Made by a program: the position numbers and the translations under genes. From positions 1 to 64,000 of the forward strand of contig SVOZ01000005.1 in NCBI GenBank assembly GCA_015066115.1: DNA of 64,000 nucleotides. The letters are read 5' to 3'. This DNA is from Oscillospiraceae bacterium. GTDB taxonomy: Bacteria; Bacillota; Clostridia; Oscillospirales; Ruminococcaceae. Positions 52,341 through 58,739 of this stretch are shown here, piece after piece (position 1 is the first letter of the stretch; the number at the start of each line of letters is the position of its first letter). The notes under the pieces were generated by a model. The model did not search any database and had not been told where the DNA came from. It was given only the letters and a program-made list of their open reading frames with translations.

Positions 52341-52364
52341 AGGCGGGGAGATACCTCGCCTTTT
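52341..52364 (+). terminator. Hairpin at the very 5' end of the DUF4364 mRNA
   Basis: Stem GGCGGGG / CCTCGCC (52342-52348, 52354-52360, one G:U) with loop AGATA, then TTTT. The expected transcription start is at about 52342, so the hairpin either stabilises the 5' end of this mRNA or terminates read-through from ygjV. Confidence 0.55.
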
Positions 52365-52389
52365 AAAATTCTTTTATAAGGAGCACTCT

Positions 52390-52983
52390 ATGGAGCGTCG
52401 CAAACCATTTATGCAAAACGTTAAGGTGGGAGGACCTGCCACCATTTTTGATATTAAGGTTATGTTATGCTATCTTCTTAACAGCCTTAAAAAGCCAATC
52501 TCTGCCGAAAATCTCTTAAATATTATGATGTCAGAAGAGCTTGTGAATTATTTTGAATACGAAAGTGCCATGGCCGAGCTTTGCAACAACGGTCAGGTTG
52601 AAAAATTCGTTGATGACAGCGGCGAGGAGTTTTACAAGATCTCCTCACAGGGAGCTGCCTTGGTGGTCGACCTTGAGTCCTCCATTGCAATGTCGCTTAA
52701 AAGCCGAGTTGTTGAGGCGGCGCTTAAGGTGCTTGCGTTTAGACAAAATGAAAAAGAAAACAATGTTGTAATTTCGGATGCCGAAGGCGGCGGATATAAT
52801 CTCTCGATCGAGGTTCCGGGAACTCCTCAGCCACTCTGCAAGCTTCAGCTCTATTTCCCCGAGAGGCTTCAGGCCCAGATGGCGCGCGATGGATTTCTAA
52901 CTAATCCCACTTTAGTTTACACCGCCATTCTTTGCGCCCTTACCGGCGATATGACAACTCTGCTCACAGCCCTTAAAGACTAA
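52390..52983 (+). CDS. DUF4364-family protein
   Basis: 197 residues. The N-terminal winged-helix-like part (IFDIKVMLCYLLNSLKKPIS, AMAELCNNGQVEKF, YKISSQGAALV) and the C-terminal domain match DUF4364 of Clostridia, probably DNA-binding by its fold; its role has not been established to my knowledge. ATG with AAGGAG upstream. The transcript ends at 52987-53020. Confidence 0.8.
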   Translation: MERRKPFMQNVKVGGPATIFDIKVMLCYLLNSLKKPISAENLLNIMMSEELVNYFEYESAMAELCNNGQVEKFVDDSGEEFYKISSQGAALVVDLESSIAMSLKSRVVEAALKVLAFRQNEKENNVVISDAEGGGYNLSIEVPGTPQPLCKLQLYFPERLQAQMARDGFLTNPTLVYTAILCALTGDMTTLLTALKD

Positions 52984-52986
52984 CTA

Positions 52987-53020
52987 AAAAGCCTACGGAA
53001 ACATCCGTAGGCTTTTATTA
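52987..53020. terminator. Bidirectional terminator
   Basis: A 13-bp stem AAAAGCCTACGGA / TCCGTAGGCTTTT with loop AACA. It ends the DUF4364 mRNA on the plus strand and the small unit on the minus strand. Confidence 0.88.
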
Positions 53021-53181
53021 TTAGCTATATATATTAAATTTTGATTTTAAACTTTATTGCTTTTTAATTTATGCTTTTTTATTTACTATTTTTAAGGAAT
53101 CAAAGCTTTAATAGAACTTTGGACTCACCTCTTTCACATTTTTCAAAAAAGCGAACTGTACATTGGACTCACTCCAAACCT

Positions 53182-53232
53182 TTAGATTTTCTTTTGCCTC
53201 CAATTTTTAAGAGCCGCTATACAAATTACCAT
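53182..53232 (-). CDS. Candidate 16-residue peptide gene
   Basis: On the minus strand ATG at 53232 opens a 16-codon frame (MVICIAALKNWRQKKI, then TAA). It has a near-perfect ribosome site, GAAGGAGG, 8 nt upstream, and a strong promoter about 55 bp before the start codon. The peptide has a hydrophobic first half and a basic second half. A second tiny frame (six codons, MYSSLF, 53143-53163) follows 18 bp later. The unit ends at the terminator 52987-53020. It could be a leader, a small membrane-active peptide, or an sRNA with incidental frames. I know no match. Confidence 0.45.
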   Translation of the reverse strand: MVICIAALKNWRQKKI

Positions 53233-53292
53233 CGGTCTCTCCTCCTTCACTTTTTTGCTTTTTCTTTTCTTCTATCTCTTCTCTTCGATTAC

Positions 53293-53321
53293 ATAATAGC
53301 ACACCTTTTTAAAATTGTCAA
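53293..53321 (-). promoter_or_regulatory. Promoter of the small minus-strand unit
   Basis: Minus-strand -35 TTGACA (53316-53321), 17-bp spacer, -10 TATTAT (53293-53298). The predicted transcript of about 300 nt runs from about 53286 to the terminator at 52987. Confidence 0.8.
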
Positions 53322-53474
53322 TAGTTTTTTTCAACTTTTTTTAATTTTTTTGTGCAATGTGCAAAAACGGGTGTAAAATGTTGAAAACAGTGTCCTTTTG
53401 CTATAAAAGCACAAATAATAGCACCTTTTTAGGCTAGCCGGCGACTTAAATAGCTTTCTGGCAAGATTTTATAG

Positions 53475-53503
53475 TTGACTTAGCGGGCTTAGTATTGTAA
53501 AAT
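53475..53503 (+). promoter_or_regulatory. Promoter of the DUF1292 gene
   Basis: -35 TTGACT (53475-53480), 17-bp spacer, -10 TAAAAT (53498-53503), 46 bp before the ATG. Confidence 0.78.
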
Positions 53504-53548
53504 AAATGTGTAAGTAAAAGACATTACAGCTGAAAGGAAGTTTTTAAG

Positions 53549-53869
53549 ATGACTGAAGAATTAGGAGCAAATTTCGGCCCTGAGATACTTAACCTTATCG
53601 ATGAGGACGGAAACGAGCACGAATTTGAACTTTTAGACGAGCTTGATCTCGATGGTGAGCACTACATCGCAATATTCCCCACCGCTGCAAACAGCGAGGA
53701 TTATTTTAACAGCGACGGCGAGCTTATCATTATGAAGATCGACAAAAACGATCCCGATGAGAGCTTTATGCACATCGAGAGCGAAGAGGAATTTGATAAG
53801 GTTTCGGCAATTTTTGTTGAGCGCCTTTCGGATGAATTTGAGTTCATCTATCCCGAGGATGAGGAATAA
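53549..53869 (+). CDS. DUF1292-family acidic protein
   Basis: 106 residues, very acidic. The DUF1292 pattern is clear: ILNLIDEDGNEHEFELLDELDLDGEHYIAI, then an acidic loop, ELIIMKI and the end EEEFDKVSAIFVERL. The family is widespread in Firmicutes (YrzB-like), cytoplasmic, function unknown. ATG with GAAAGGAAG upstream. Monocistronic by position. Confidence 0.88.
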   Translation: MTEELGANFGPEILNLIDEDGNEHEFELLDELDLDGEHYIAIFPTAANSEDYFNSDGELIIMKIDKNDPDESFMHIESEEEFDKVSAIFVERLSDEFEFIYPEDEE

Positions 53870-53887
53870 AATTTAATATTTTCTGCC

Positions 53888-53915
53888 TTGTTTGAAACAT
53901 TACTTCTATTATAAT
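53888..53915 (+). promoter_or_regulatory. Promoter of the candidate structured RNA
   Basis: -35 TTGTTT (53888-53893), 16-bp spacer, -10 TATAAT (53910-53915). The predicted start is at about 53922. Confidence 0.6.
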
Positions 53916-53922
53916 CCAACAC

Positions 53923-54117
53923 TTTTATAATTAGGAAAGCTTCTTTGCCGGCGGATTGCAGACCTCCCGCATTTGCGGACGAAGGGAGCGTGAAAACGGC
54001 TCGTGGCTATACCGTCCCTTTTCTTTAGAAAACGGGTTTTATATCGTTGTAAGACGGCAAGGCGGGCAAAAAAACACGCGCTCATAGCGAAAGCTATGAG
54101 CGCTTTTGTTGTTTTTT
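53923..54117 (+). ncRNA. Candidate structured non-coding RNA, about 190 nt, identity unknown
   Basis: No open frame. A closing stem pairs CTTTGCCG (53943-53950) with CGGCAAGG (54055-54062). Inside it lie a hairpin region CTCCC...GGGAG with CCGC-ATTT-GCGG, and a stem ACGG / CCGT. The unit has its own promoter and ends in a strong terminator: an 11-bp stem GCGCTCATAGC / GCTATGAGCGC with a GAAA tetraloop (54078-54103) and TTTTGTTGTTTTTT. The size fits 6S RNA, but I could not confirm 6S, and SRP RNA, RNase P and tmRNA signatures are absent. Its 3' end overlaps the convergent permease gene. Confidence 0.55.
54078..54117. terminator. Terminator shared by the candidate RNA and the permease genes
   Basis: An 11-bp perfect stem with GAAA loop. 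The plus strand ends in TTTTGTTGTTTTTT, and the minus strand reads into GTGTTTTTTTG, so it works both ways. The permease stop codon lies within the stem. Confidence 0.85.
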
Positions 54118-54471
54118 AAATGACGAAACAAATTCCCTTGCACCTAAGATAAATAAAAATATTGCCAGTGCCTTTCTGAGCAAATTCTGATCAACCGCTC
54201 CCGACAGAAAAGAGCCCAGCACCGCTCCCGGTACTGCTGTAAGAATTGTAAAAAGCGCCGCCTTTTTATTTATGAGGCGGTTTTTTATATGAAAGAACAC
54301 CGAGACTACGCCTATCGGCAGAAAAAACAAAAGGTTTATTCCCTGCGCTTTAAGCTGGTCTGTGCTTGTGAACGCCGAGATGTACATAAGCAGCACACCG
54401 CCGCCTCCAAGGCCCATAGAGCCGATTATTGCCGCAAAAAATCCAACTACCGCCTCTAAAAATCCGTTCAT
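54094..54471 (-). CDS. TauE/SafE permease, half-size protein (second gene)
   Basis: 125 residues from the ATG at 54471, which overlaps the stop of the first half gene (ATGA). Four hydrophobic helices with the family motif SMGLGGGGVLLMY near the start and AVPGAVLGSFLSG later. Full TauE/SafE sulfite/organo-sulfur exporters are about 250 residues with two such halves. Here each half is a separate gene and they probably act as a heterodimer. Substrate unknown. Confidence 0.8.
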   Translation of the reverse strand: MNGFLEAVVGFFAAIIGSMGLGGGGVLLMYISAFTSTDQLKAQGINLLFFLPIGVVSVFFHIKNRLINKKAALFTILTAVPGAVLGSFLSGAVDQNLLRKALAIFLFILGAREFVSSFKKQQKRS

Positions 54472-54839
54472 CTTAAAAACATCCTCACAGAAGTAAACAT
54501 TATAAAGGCGCCGAAAATTCGTCTGAGCCATTTACCCGAAATCTTTTTAAGCAGTGAGGCTCCGAGTGCGGCGCCGAAAACACCCGTATACATATATCCA
54601 AGTGCATCAGAAAGTCTGACACTGCCCCTAACAAGATAAAACATCGCGCTAACCGCCGTTACAGCCAAAATAACCGCGACTGAGGTAGCGTGAGCCTCTT
54701 TTTCGTCGAGGCCTGATTTTCTGAGCATAGGGACAGCCACAGTTCCGCCGCCTGCTCCGAAAAAGCCATTTAAAAAGCCGCAGAGCGCACCTGTTAAAAG
54801 GCAAAAGAGCCTTCTGCTTTTTGGGTTTTGTGTTTTCAT
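54468..54839 (-). CDS. TauE/SafE permease, half-size protein (first gene)
   Basis: 123 residues. Four helices with the motif NGFFGAGGGTVAVPML (about 23-38), then HATSVAVILAVTA and a second-half GAALGASLLKKISGKWLRRIFG. It is the N-half equivalent of a TauE/SafE transporter. The downstream partner is coupled by a 4-bp overlap. Divergent from spoIIID. Confidence 0.8.
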   Translation of the reverse strand: MKTQNPKSRRLFCLLTGALCGFLNGFFGAGGGTVAVPMLRKSGLDEKEAHATSVAVILAVTAVSAMFYLVRGSVRLSDALGYMYTGVFGAALGASLLKKISGKWLRRIFGAFIMFTSVRMFLR

Positions 54840-54858
54840 TGGTTGACGTTCCTTTTTG

Positions 54859-54887
54859 GCATAAATTTAGTATTTTTCTCATACAAT
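54859..54887 (+). promoter_or_regulatory. Candidate SigE promoter of spoIIID
   Basis: -35-like GCATAAA (54859-54865), 14-bp spacer, -10 CATACAAT (54880-54887). The -10 is an excellent match to the mother-cell sigma E consensus, and spoIIID is a known SigE target in Bacillus. Confidence 0.7.
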
Positions 54888-54914
54888 TGATTAGTGCTTT
54901 TAGGAGTTGATTGT

Positions 54915-55193
54915 ATGAGAGAGTTAAGCGACAATCGAGCGGTTGATTTAGGTAAATACATAATTAAAACCGGAGCGACAGTTAGGGCAACTGCGCGGGT
55001 TTTTCACATCAGTAAGTCAACGGTTCATAAAGACATTTCACAGCGCCTTATAAAGATCGACCCTATTTTATACAAGTCGGTTAAAAAAGTGATGGACACA
55101 AACCGCTCTGAGCGTCACATTCGGGGCGGCGATGCCACAAGGCGAAAATATCTTCTTAAGCGGAGTCTTAAAAAAGAAATCCCCGATCGCTGA
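54915..55193 (+). CDS. spoIIID: Sporulation regulator SpoIIID
   Basis: 92 residues from the ATG at 54915 (AGGAG 8 nt upstream). The HTH reads GATVRATARVFHISKSTVHKDISQRL, followed by the basic tail of SpoIIID (ERHIRGGDATRRKYL). It is a mother-cell DNA-binding protein that adjusts the SigE regulon. The stop codon lies in the loop of the terminator at 55178-55206. It faces a SpoIIQ-like gene, as in many Clostridia. Confidence 0.95.
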   Translation: MRELSDNRAVDLGKYIIKTGATVRATARVFHISKSTVHKDISQRLIKIDPILYKSVKKVMDTNRSERHIRGGDATRRKYLLKRSLKKEIPDR

Positions 55194-55212
55194 TGGTCGG
55201 GGATTTAATTTT
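55178..55212. terminator. Terminator between spoIIID and the SpoIIQ-like gene
   Basis: Stem AAATCCCCGA / TCGGGGATTT with a 10-nt loop that contains the spoIIID stop codon, then AATTTT. Confidence 0.75.
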
Positions 55213-55247
55213 GCCCCTATTCCGCCCGATTTTTCGGCCGAGGGCAG

Positions 55248-56015
55248 TTAGCTGCCTATTGGTTTGGTTATAATAGATTCGGGGTCGATATATTTTCCGT
55301 TCTTTTTGGCGGCAAAATGCAGGTGAGAATCTTCTGAAAGTTCGATTTTTGCAGTATTTCCAACCGTTGCAATAGCTTGTCCCGACTCAACCTTTTGCCC
55401 CTTCTGCACAAAAACCTTTTCAGAAAGGGAAGAATAGCTGGTGGTGACACCGTTTGGGTGCTCTATTTCTATGGTTGTTCCCCACATTTCGTCATTGTAA
55501 ATTTTGCTGACGACTCCCTCGCCCGAAGCTTTTACACTTGTGCCCTCTTTCGCGGCTATGTCAATTCCCGTATGAAGCCGCCAGTCGCCCATTGTTTTAC
55601 TTTTTACAGGCTTATTTCCGCTGTATTTATTTAAAACATTTCCATTGACCGGCAAGAGAAACAAGAGCTGCTCCGAGGCGCCCGAGCTTGTAAGTTGTGC
55701 AGAAGGTTTTGATGAGCTTTGCTGCTCTGACGACTGCGACGACTGCCCCTGCTGTGACGGCCGCGATGAAGATTGCGGACGCGTATCTGTCTGCTGTGCA
55801 CTGCTTATGTTTTGTGAGTTTGTATCCCATTGATTTTCATCTCCGCTTAAATTGATTTCGGAACTGTTATTTTGAAAAAGATCCTTTTTTATTTTATTGG
55901 TTCCTGCATAAACTGCAACGCAGGTTGCAACAAGTACAAGTGCCAGCACCAAAAAGCTTCCGTTTTTCTTCATAAACCTTCCGAATTTACCGCTTTTTGT
56001 ATTCATTATCTTCAT
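55248..56015 (-). CDS. spoIIQ: SpoIIQ-like LytM (M23) protein
   Basis: 255 residues. One transmembrane helix (about 19-40), a Ser/Gln-rich linker (about 60-115) and an M23/LytM domain (about 120-250). Zinc ligands appear complete: HTGIDI (His, Asp) and SHLHFA (HxH). In Clostridia, SpoIIQ keeps these residues and cuts peptidoglycan or docks SpoIIIAH in engulfment. Proximity to spoIIID supports the sporulation role, but a general cell-wall endopeptidase is possible. A weak SigF-like motif (GTATA, then GGATAAAAAT) lies upstream. Confidence 0.78.
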   Translation of the reverse strand: MKIMNTKSGKFGRFMKKNGSFLVLALVLVATCVAVYAGTNKIKKDLFQNNSSEINLSGDENQWDTNSQNISSAQQTDTRPQSSSRPSQQGQSSQSSEQQSSSKPSAQLTSSGASEQLLFLLPVNGNVLNKYSGNKPVKSKTMGDWRLHTGIDIAAKEGTSVKASGEGVVSKIYNDEMWGTTIEIEHPNGVTTSYSSLSEKVFVQKGQKVESGQAIATVGNTAKIELSEDSHLHFAAKKNGKYIDPESIITKPIGS

Positions 56016-56097
56016 TGTCCTCTGCTCCTTTTTAAAAAGCGTTTATTTACTGATTTTATTTTTATCCCCTTTTTTTAAAATATACAAAAAGACAAAA

Positions 56098-56130
56098 ATA
56101 AAAAAGTCTTGCTGATGCAAGACTTTTTAT
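56098..56130. terminator. Terminator after the histidine phosphatase
   Basis: Stem AAAAAGTCTTGC / GCAAGACTTTTT with loop TGAT, A- and T-tracts on both sides. It serves the minus gene ending at 56138. Confidence 0.88.
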
Positions 56131-56137
56131 TTTTTAA

Positions 56138-56776
56138 TTATTCGTTTTCGCTGTCATCGTGACGAAGGGGAAGATTTGAATAAAGCTCAATGACGCTTCC
56201 CGACATCCATAACTGCGGCGTTGTGGTTACCGTAAAGCCACAGCCGTTATCTACGTTCCAATTATAAAATTCTCTTTTAGGGAAGGCAAGCGATGCCATG
56301 ATCTGCGTGATAACTCCACCGTGAGTAATAATAACGGCATCCTCTATTCCCGCCTTCATTATATACTCGGCAACCTTGGCAAAGCCTGTGTAGCATCTCT
56401 GTGCAAATTCAAGGCCGCTCTCGCCCTCGGGCACAGCATCCTTCATTCCGTTTTTAGCCCAGTTTACAAACTGCTCATCCTTTTTAAGTTCCTCATAGCT
56501 CCTATTTTCAAAAATGCCGAAATCGCACTCTGCAAGCTCATCGACCACCATATAGTTTCTATCGGGATAAAGAGCGTGGGCGCTCTGGACGCATCTGAAA
56601 AGGGGACTTGTGAAAATCACATCTGCTTCGGGATACCAGAGCTTTTCTCTCATTTCCTTAAGCTCGCTCATTCCTTCTGATGAGAGGGCAACATCGGTTT
56701 TTCTGCCGATATATTTTCCGTTATGGCAGGGGTCCAATCTGCCGTGACGGATAAGATGTATTTTATAGGTCTTCAT
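56138..56776 (-). CDS. Histidine phosphatase (phosphoglycerate mutase superfamily)
   Basis: 212 residues. The catalytic IRHGRLD (about 9-15), the Arg-bearing TSPLFRCVQSA and the second His in VIITHGGVITQ are intact. The superfamily includes CobC-type alpha-ribazole phosphatases and broad phosphatases; the substrate is unclear since no cobalamin genes lie near. Promoter at 56805-56833. Confidence 0.85.
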   Translation of the reverse strand: MKTYKIHLIRHGRLDPCHNGKYIGRKTDVALSSEGMSELKEMREKLWYPEADVIFTSPLFRCVQSAHALYPDRNYMVVDELAECDFGIFENRSYEELKKDEQFVNWAKNGMKDAVPEGESGLEFAQRCYTGFAKVAEYIMKAGIEDAVIITHGGVITQIMASLAFPKREFYNWNVDNGCGFTVTTTPQLWMSGSVIELYSNLPLRHDDSENE

Positions 56777-56804
56777 TTATTCACCGCCAAAATTACTTTA
56801 TTAC

Positions 56805-56833
56805 AGTATAGCTTTTTTTGCTCTTTTATGCAA
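56805..56833 (-). promoter_or_regulatory. Promoter of the histidine phosphatase gene
   Basis: Minus-strand -35 TTGCAT (56828-56833), 17-bp spacer, -10 TATACT (56805-56810). Confidence 0.7.
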
Positions 56834-56868
56834 GCATAAATTTTTTCGACTAATTTCAACAAAATTAC

Positions 56869-56897
56869 TTTACAAATTGTATAATTTACTGTATAAT
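56869..56897 (+). promoter_or_regulatory. Promoter of the XRE regulator gene
   Basis: -35 TTTACA (56869-56874), 17-bp spacer, -10 TATAAT (56892-56897). Confidence 0.7.
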
Positions 56898-56939
56898 ATT
56901 TAGGCACGACTAAATTTCAGAGAGGCAGGTGACACAGTA

Positions 56940-57620
56940 ATGAACAATAATTTCCCCAGAATAATTACATTACTTCGCAAAGAGCGCAAAATCACACAGA
57001 AGCAAGCGGCTACTGACCTTGGCGTTTCACAGGCCCTGCTCTCTCACTATGAAAAAGGCATTCGCGAATGCGGCCTTAATTTCCTTGTAAAATGCGCCGA
57101 TTATTATGGCGTTTCCTGCGATTATCTTTTAGGCAGGTCCCCCGAGCCTTCGGGCCAGACCATTTTGGCAGAAGACATCCCCGCTCCTGAGCAAAACAAT
57201 CGCGACAATATAATGAGCGGCTCGGTGCTTGCAACCCTTAATAAAAAGCTTGTTGCAAACTCACTTAATGTTTTATTCGACCTGCTTATAAGAAGCGGAA
57301 ATCATGAGCTTTTAAAGTTAGTTTCCGATTCGCTTTTCTTAAATGTATATTCACTTTTTCGCCTTGTTTTCAGCGCAAACGACGGAAACAAAAACGAGCT
57401 GTTTAAGCTTTCGGACAAGCTTTACAGCGAGCTTTCATCTGCGGCAATGCTCAGAGATCTGGCTTACATAAGGCTTTGCTTAAGCGAAAAAAATTCTGTT
57501 GACTCAAATAAGCTTGTAATCTCAACAGACAGTCTTTCAAAAGAATATCCCTTATTTGCATCCTCGCTTTTAAATCTTGTTAAAAACGCCGAGCTTTCTC
57601 TTGAAGAGATAAATAAATAA
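56940..57620 (+). CDS. XRE-family regulator with helical C-terminal domain
   Basis: 226 residues. HTH_3 domain at about 8-63 (LRKERKITQKQAATDLGVSQALLSHYEKG, then YYGVSCDYLLGRS). The remaining 150 residues are helical with no known domain and may sense a ligand or partner. AGAGAGGCAGG lies upstream of the ATG. Monocistronic with terminator. Target genes unknown. Confidence 0.85.
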   Translation: MNNNFPRIITLLRKERKITQKQAATDLGVSQALLSHYEKGIRECGLNFLVKCADYYGVSCDYLLGRSPEPSGQTILAEDIPAPEQNNRDNIMSGSVLATLNKKLVANSLNVLFDLLIRSGNHELLKLVSDSLFLNVYSLFRLVFSANDGNKNELFKLSDKLYSELSSAAMLRDLAYIRLCLSEKNSVDSNKLVISTDSLSKEYPLFASSLLNLVKNAELSLEEINK

Positions 57621-57630
57621 ACAAGCAGTA

Positions 57631-57662
57631 AAAAAACCGCCCATACGGGCGGTTTTATTTTT
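57631..57662 (+). terminator. Terminator after the XRE gene
   Basis: Stem AAAACCGCCC / GGGCGGTTTT with loop ATAC, then ATTTTTTG. Confidence 0.88.
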
Positions 57663-57723
57663 TGTTTATCAGAATTTTTACTTTGATGATTAAAATCTGC
57701 AAAATATTTTTAGGTGCATTGCA

Positions 57724-58215
57724 TTAAAGATCTTCAATTACTTCCTGCTCGCTTTCCTCAGGCAAGGTTCTCAGCTTACTGCCGTTTGAAATGCCGACAA
57801 CAAGATAAACGATCACCCAGGCGTGAAATGCAACATCAATAATAGCCGAGATGTCCAATGCCATCAAAGCAATCCAGCCCATTGCAACGGTGTCTATAAC
57901 AAACAAAACAAGTGCGCCTATCATCCAGCCAAAATGCTTTTTACTGAATATCCAGCAGACAAGATAAGCAATTATTGAAAATGCTGCAACAAGAAACAGC
58001 ACAGTCATGGCCGCAGCGCTGTCTACCATCATACCAAAAAGGGTGGCATAATACGGAATGGTTGCGGAAAACAGGAACATTACTCCTGCATCAAGGACAA
58101 GAAGCACGATATTTATTACGGTAAATCCTATCATTAAAAGCAGATTGTTTCGTGCGCTTTTATATTTTTGCTCGGCAATCTTTCTGGGTGATACTTTGTT
58201 TTCAAGTGGTGTCAT
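57724..58215 (-). CDS. Four-helix membrane protein of unknown function
   Basis: 163 residues from the ATG at 58215, 8 nt after GGAGG; an upstream ATG overlaps the ribosome site. Helices at about 26-52, 60-90, 95-118 and 125-145, with an acidic C-terminus. I recognise no family. It is monocistronic, next to mscL on the same strand. Confidence 0.65.
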   Translation of the reverse strand: MTPLENKVSPRKIAEQKYKSARNNLLLMIGFTVINIVLLVLDAGVMFLFSATIPYYATLFGMMVDSAAAMTVLFLVAAFSIIAYLVCWIFSKKHFGWMIGALVLFVIDTVAMGWIALMALDISAIIDVAFHAWVIVYLVVGISNGSKLRTLPEESEQEVIEDL

Positions 58216-58240
58216 TTTATGTACCTCCATGGTAAGTCAC

Positions 58241-58708
58241 TTAGTTTTTGCCGTCTTTTTCTTTAAGAAGATCGCGGATCTCGGTTAAAAGCTGCTGCTC
58301 TACGGGAATTTCGGGAGCAGGCTCCTCAACCTCGGCTGCGGCTTCTTCTTCCTTTTTCTTTAAATTCTGGAAGGTTGTTTTAAAGGAAAGGATAAGCTTT
58401 AAAGCAACGAAGATGCAAAATGCTACAATAAGGAAATCGATAACTGCCTGGATAAATACGCCATAGCGAAGGGCGTTCTCTGCAGTTACAACAACGCCTG
58501 CCTCATCAACGACCTCGGGAGAGATCACCCATTTCCAGTCGGTTACATTAAGTCCGCCGACAAGCAGGCTGATAAGCGGCATAACAACATCGTTTACAAG
58601 GCTTGTGATGATCTTGTTAAATGCGGCACCGATGATAACCGCAGTTGCCATATCAATCACATTGCCTTTTGCGATGAAATTTTTAAATTCTTCAAAAAAC
58701 TTTTTCAT
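58241..58708 (-). CDS. mscL: Large-conductance mechanosensitive channel
   Basis: 155 residues from the ATG at 58708 (AGAGG upstream); the longer frame runs into the Gly-rich end of the DUF2207 gene. First helix GNVIDMATAVIIGAAFNKIITSLV and second helix FLIVAFCIFVALKLI are characteristic. It forms a pentameric pore opened by membrane tension. An acidic insert precedes the C-terminal helix (QLLTEIRDLLKE). Confidence 0.95.
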   Translation of the reverse strand: MKKFFEEFKNFIAKGNVIDMATAVIIGAAFNKIITSLVNDVVMPLISLLVGGLNVTDWKWVISPEVVDEAGVVVTAENALRYGVFIQAVIDFLIVAFCIFVALKLILSFKTTFQNLKKKEEEAAAEVEEPAPEIPVEQQLLTEIRDLLKEKDGKN

Positions 58709-58739
58709 TTTAAAAAACCTCTTTCTATATTTTTTATGG

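Larger units (their letters stand above)
52984..53548. other. Gap with a small divergent transcription unit and the DUF1292 promoter
   Basis: Holds a bidirectional terminator (52987-53020), a minus-strand unit with a strong promoter (53293-53321) and a 16-codon ORF, and the promoter of the DUF1292 gene (53475-53503). A near copy of ATAATAGCACACCTTTTT (53293-53310) recurs at 53414-53430 with two bases missing. The plus strand has no credible gene. Confidence 0.6.

Noticed and set aside
53071..53376. 101-codon plus-strand frame opposite the small unit
   Set aside because: Phe/Leu-rich reading of pyrimidine-rich DNA, which is the complement of a purine-rich ribosome-site region; no ribosome site or promoter on plus.
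53923..54062. Identity of the structured RNA as SRP RNA, RNase P RNA or tmRNA
   Set aside because: The GGTCAGGTCCGGAAGGAAGCA-type SRP loop, the GAGGAAAGTCC of RNase P and the tRNA-like ends of tmRNA are not present.
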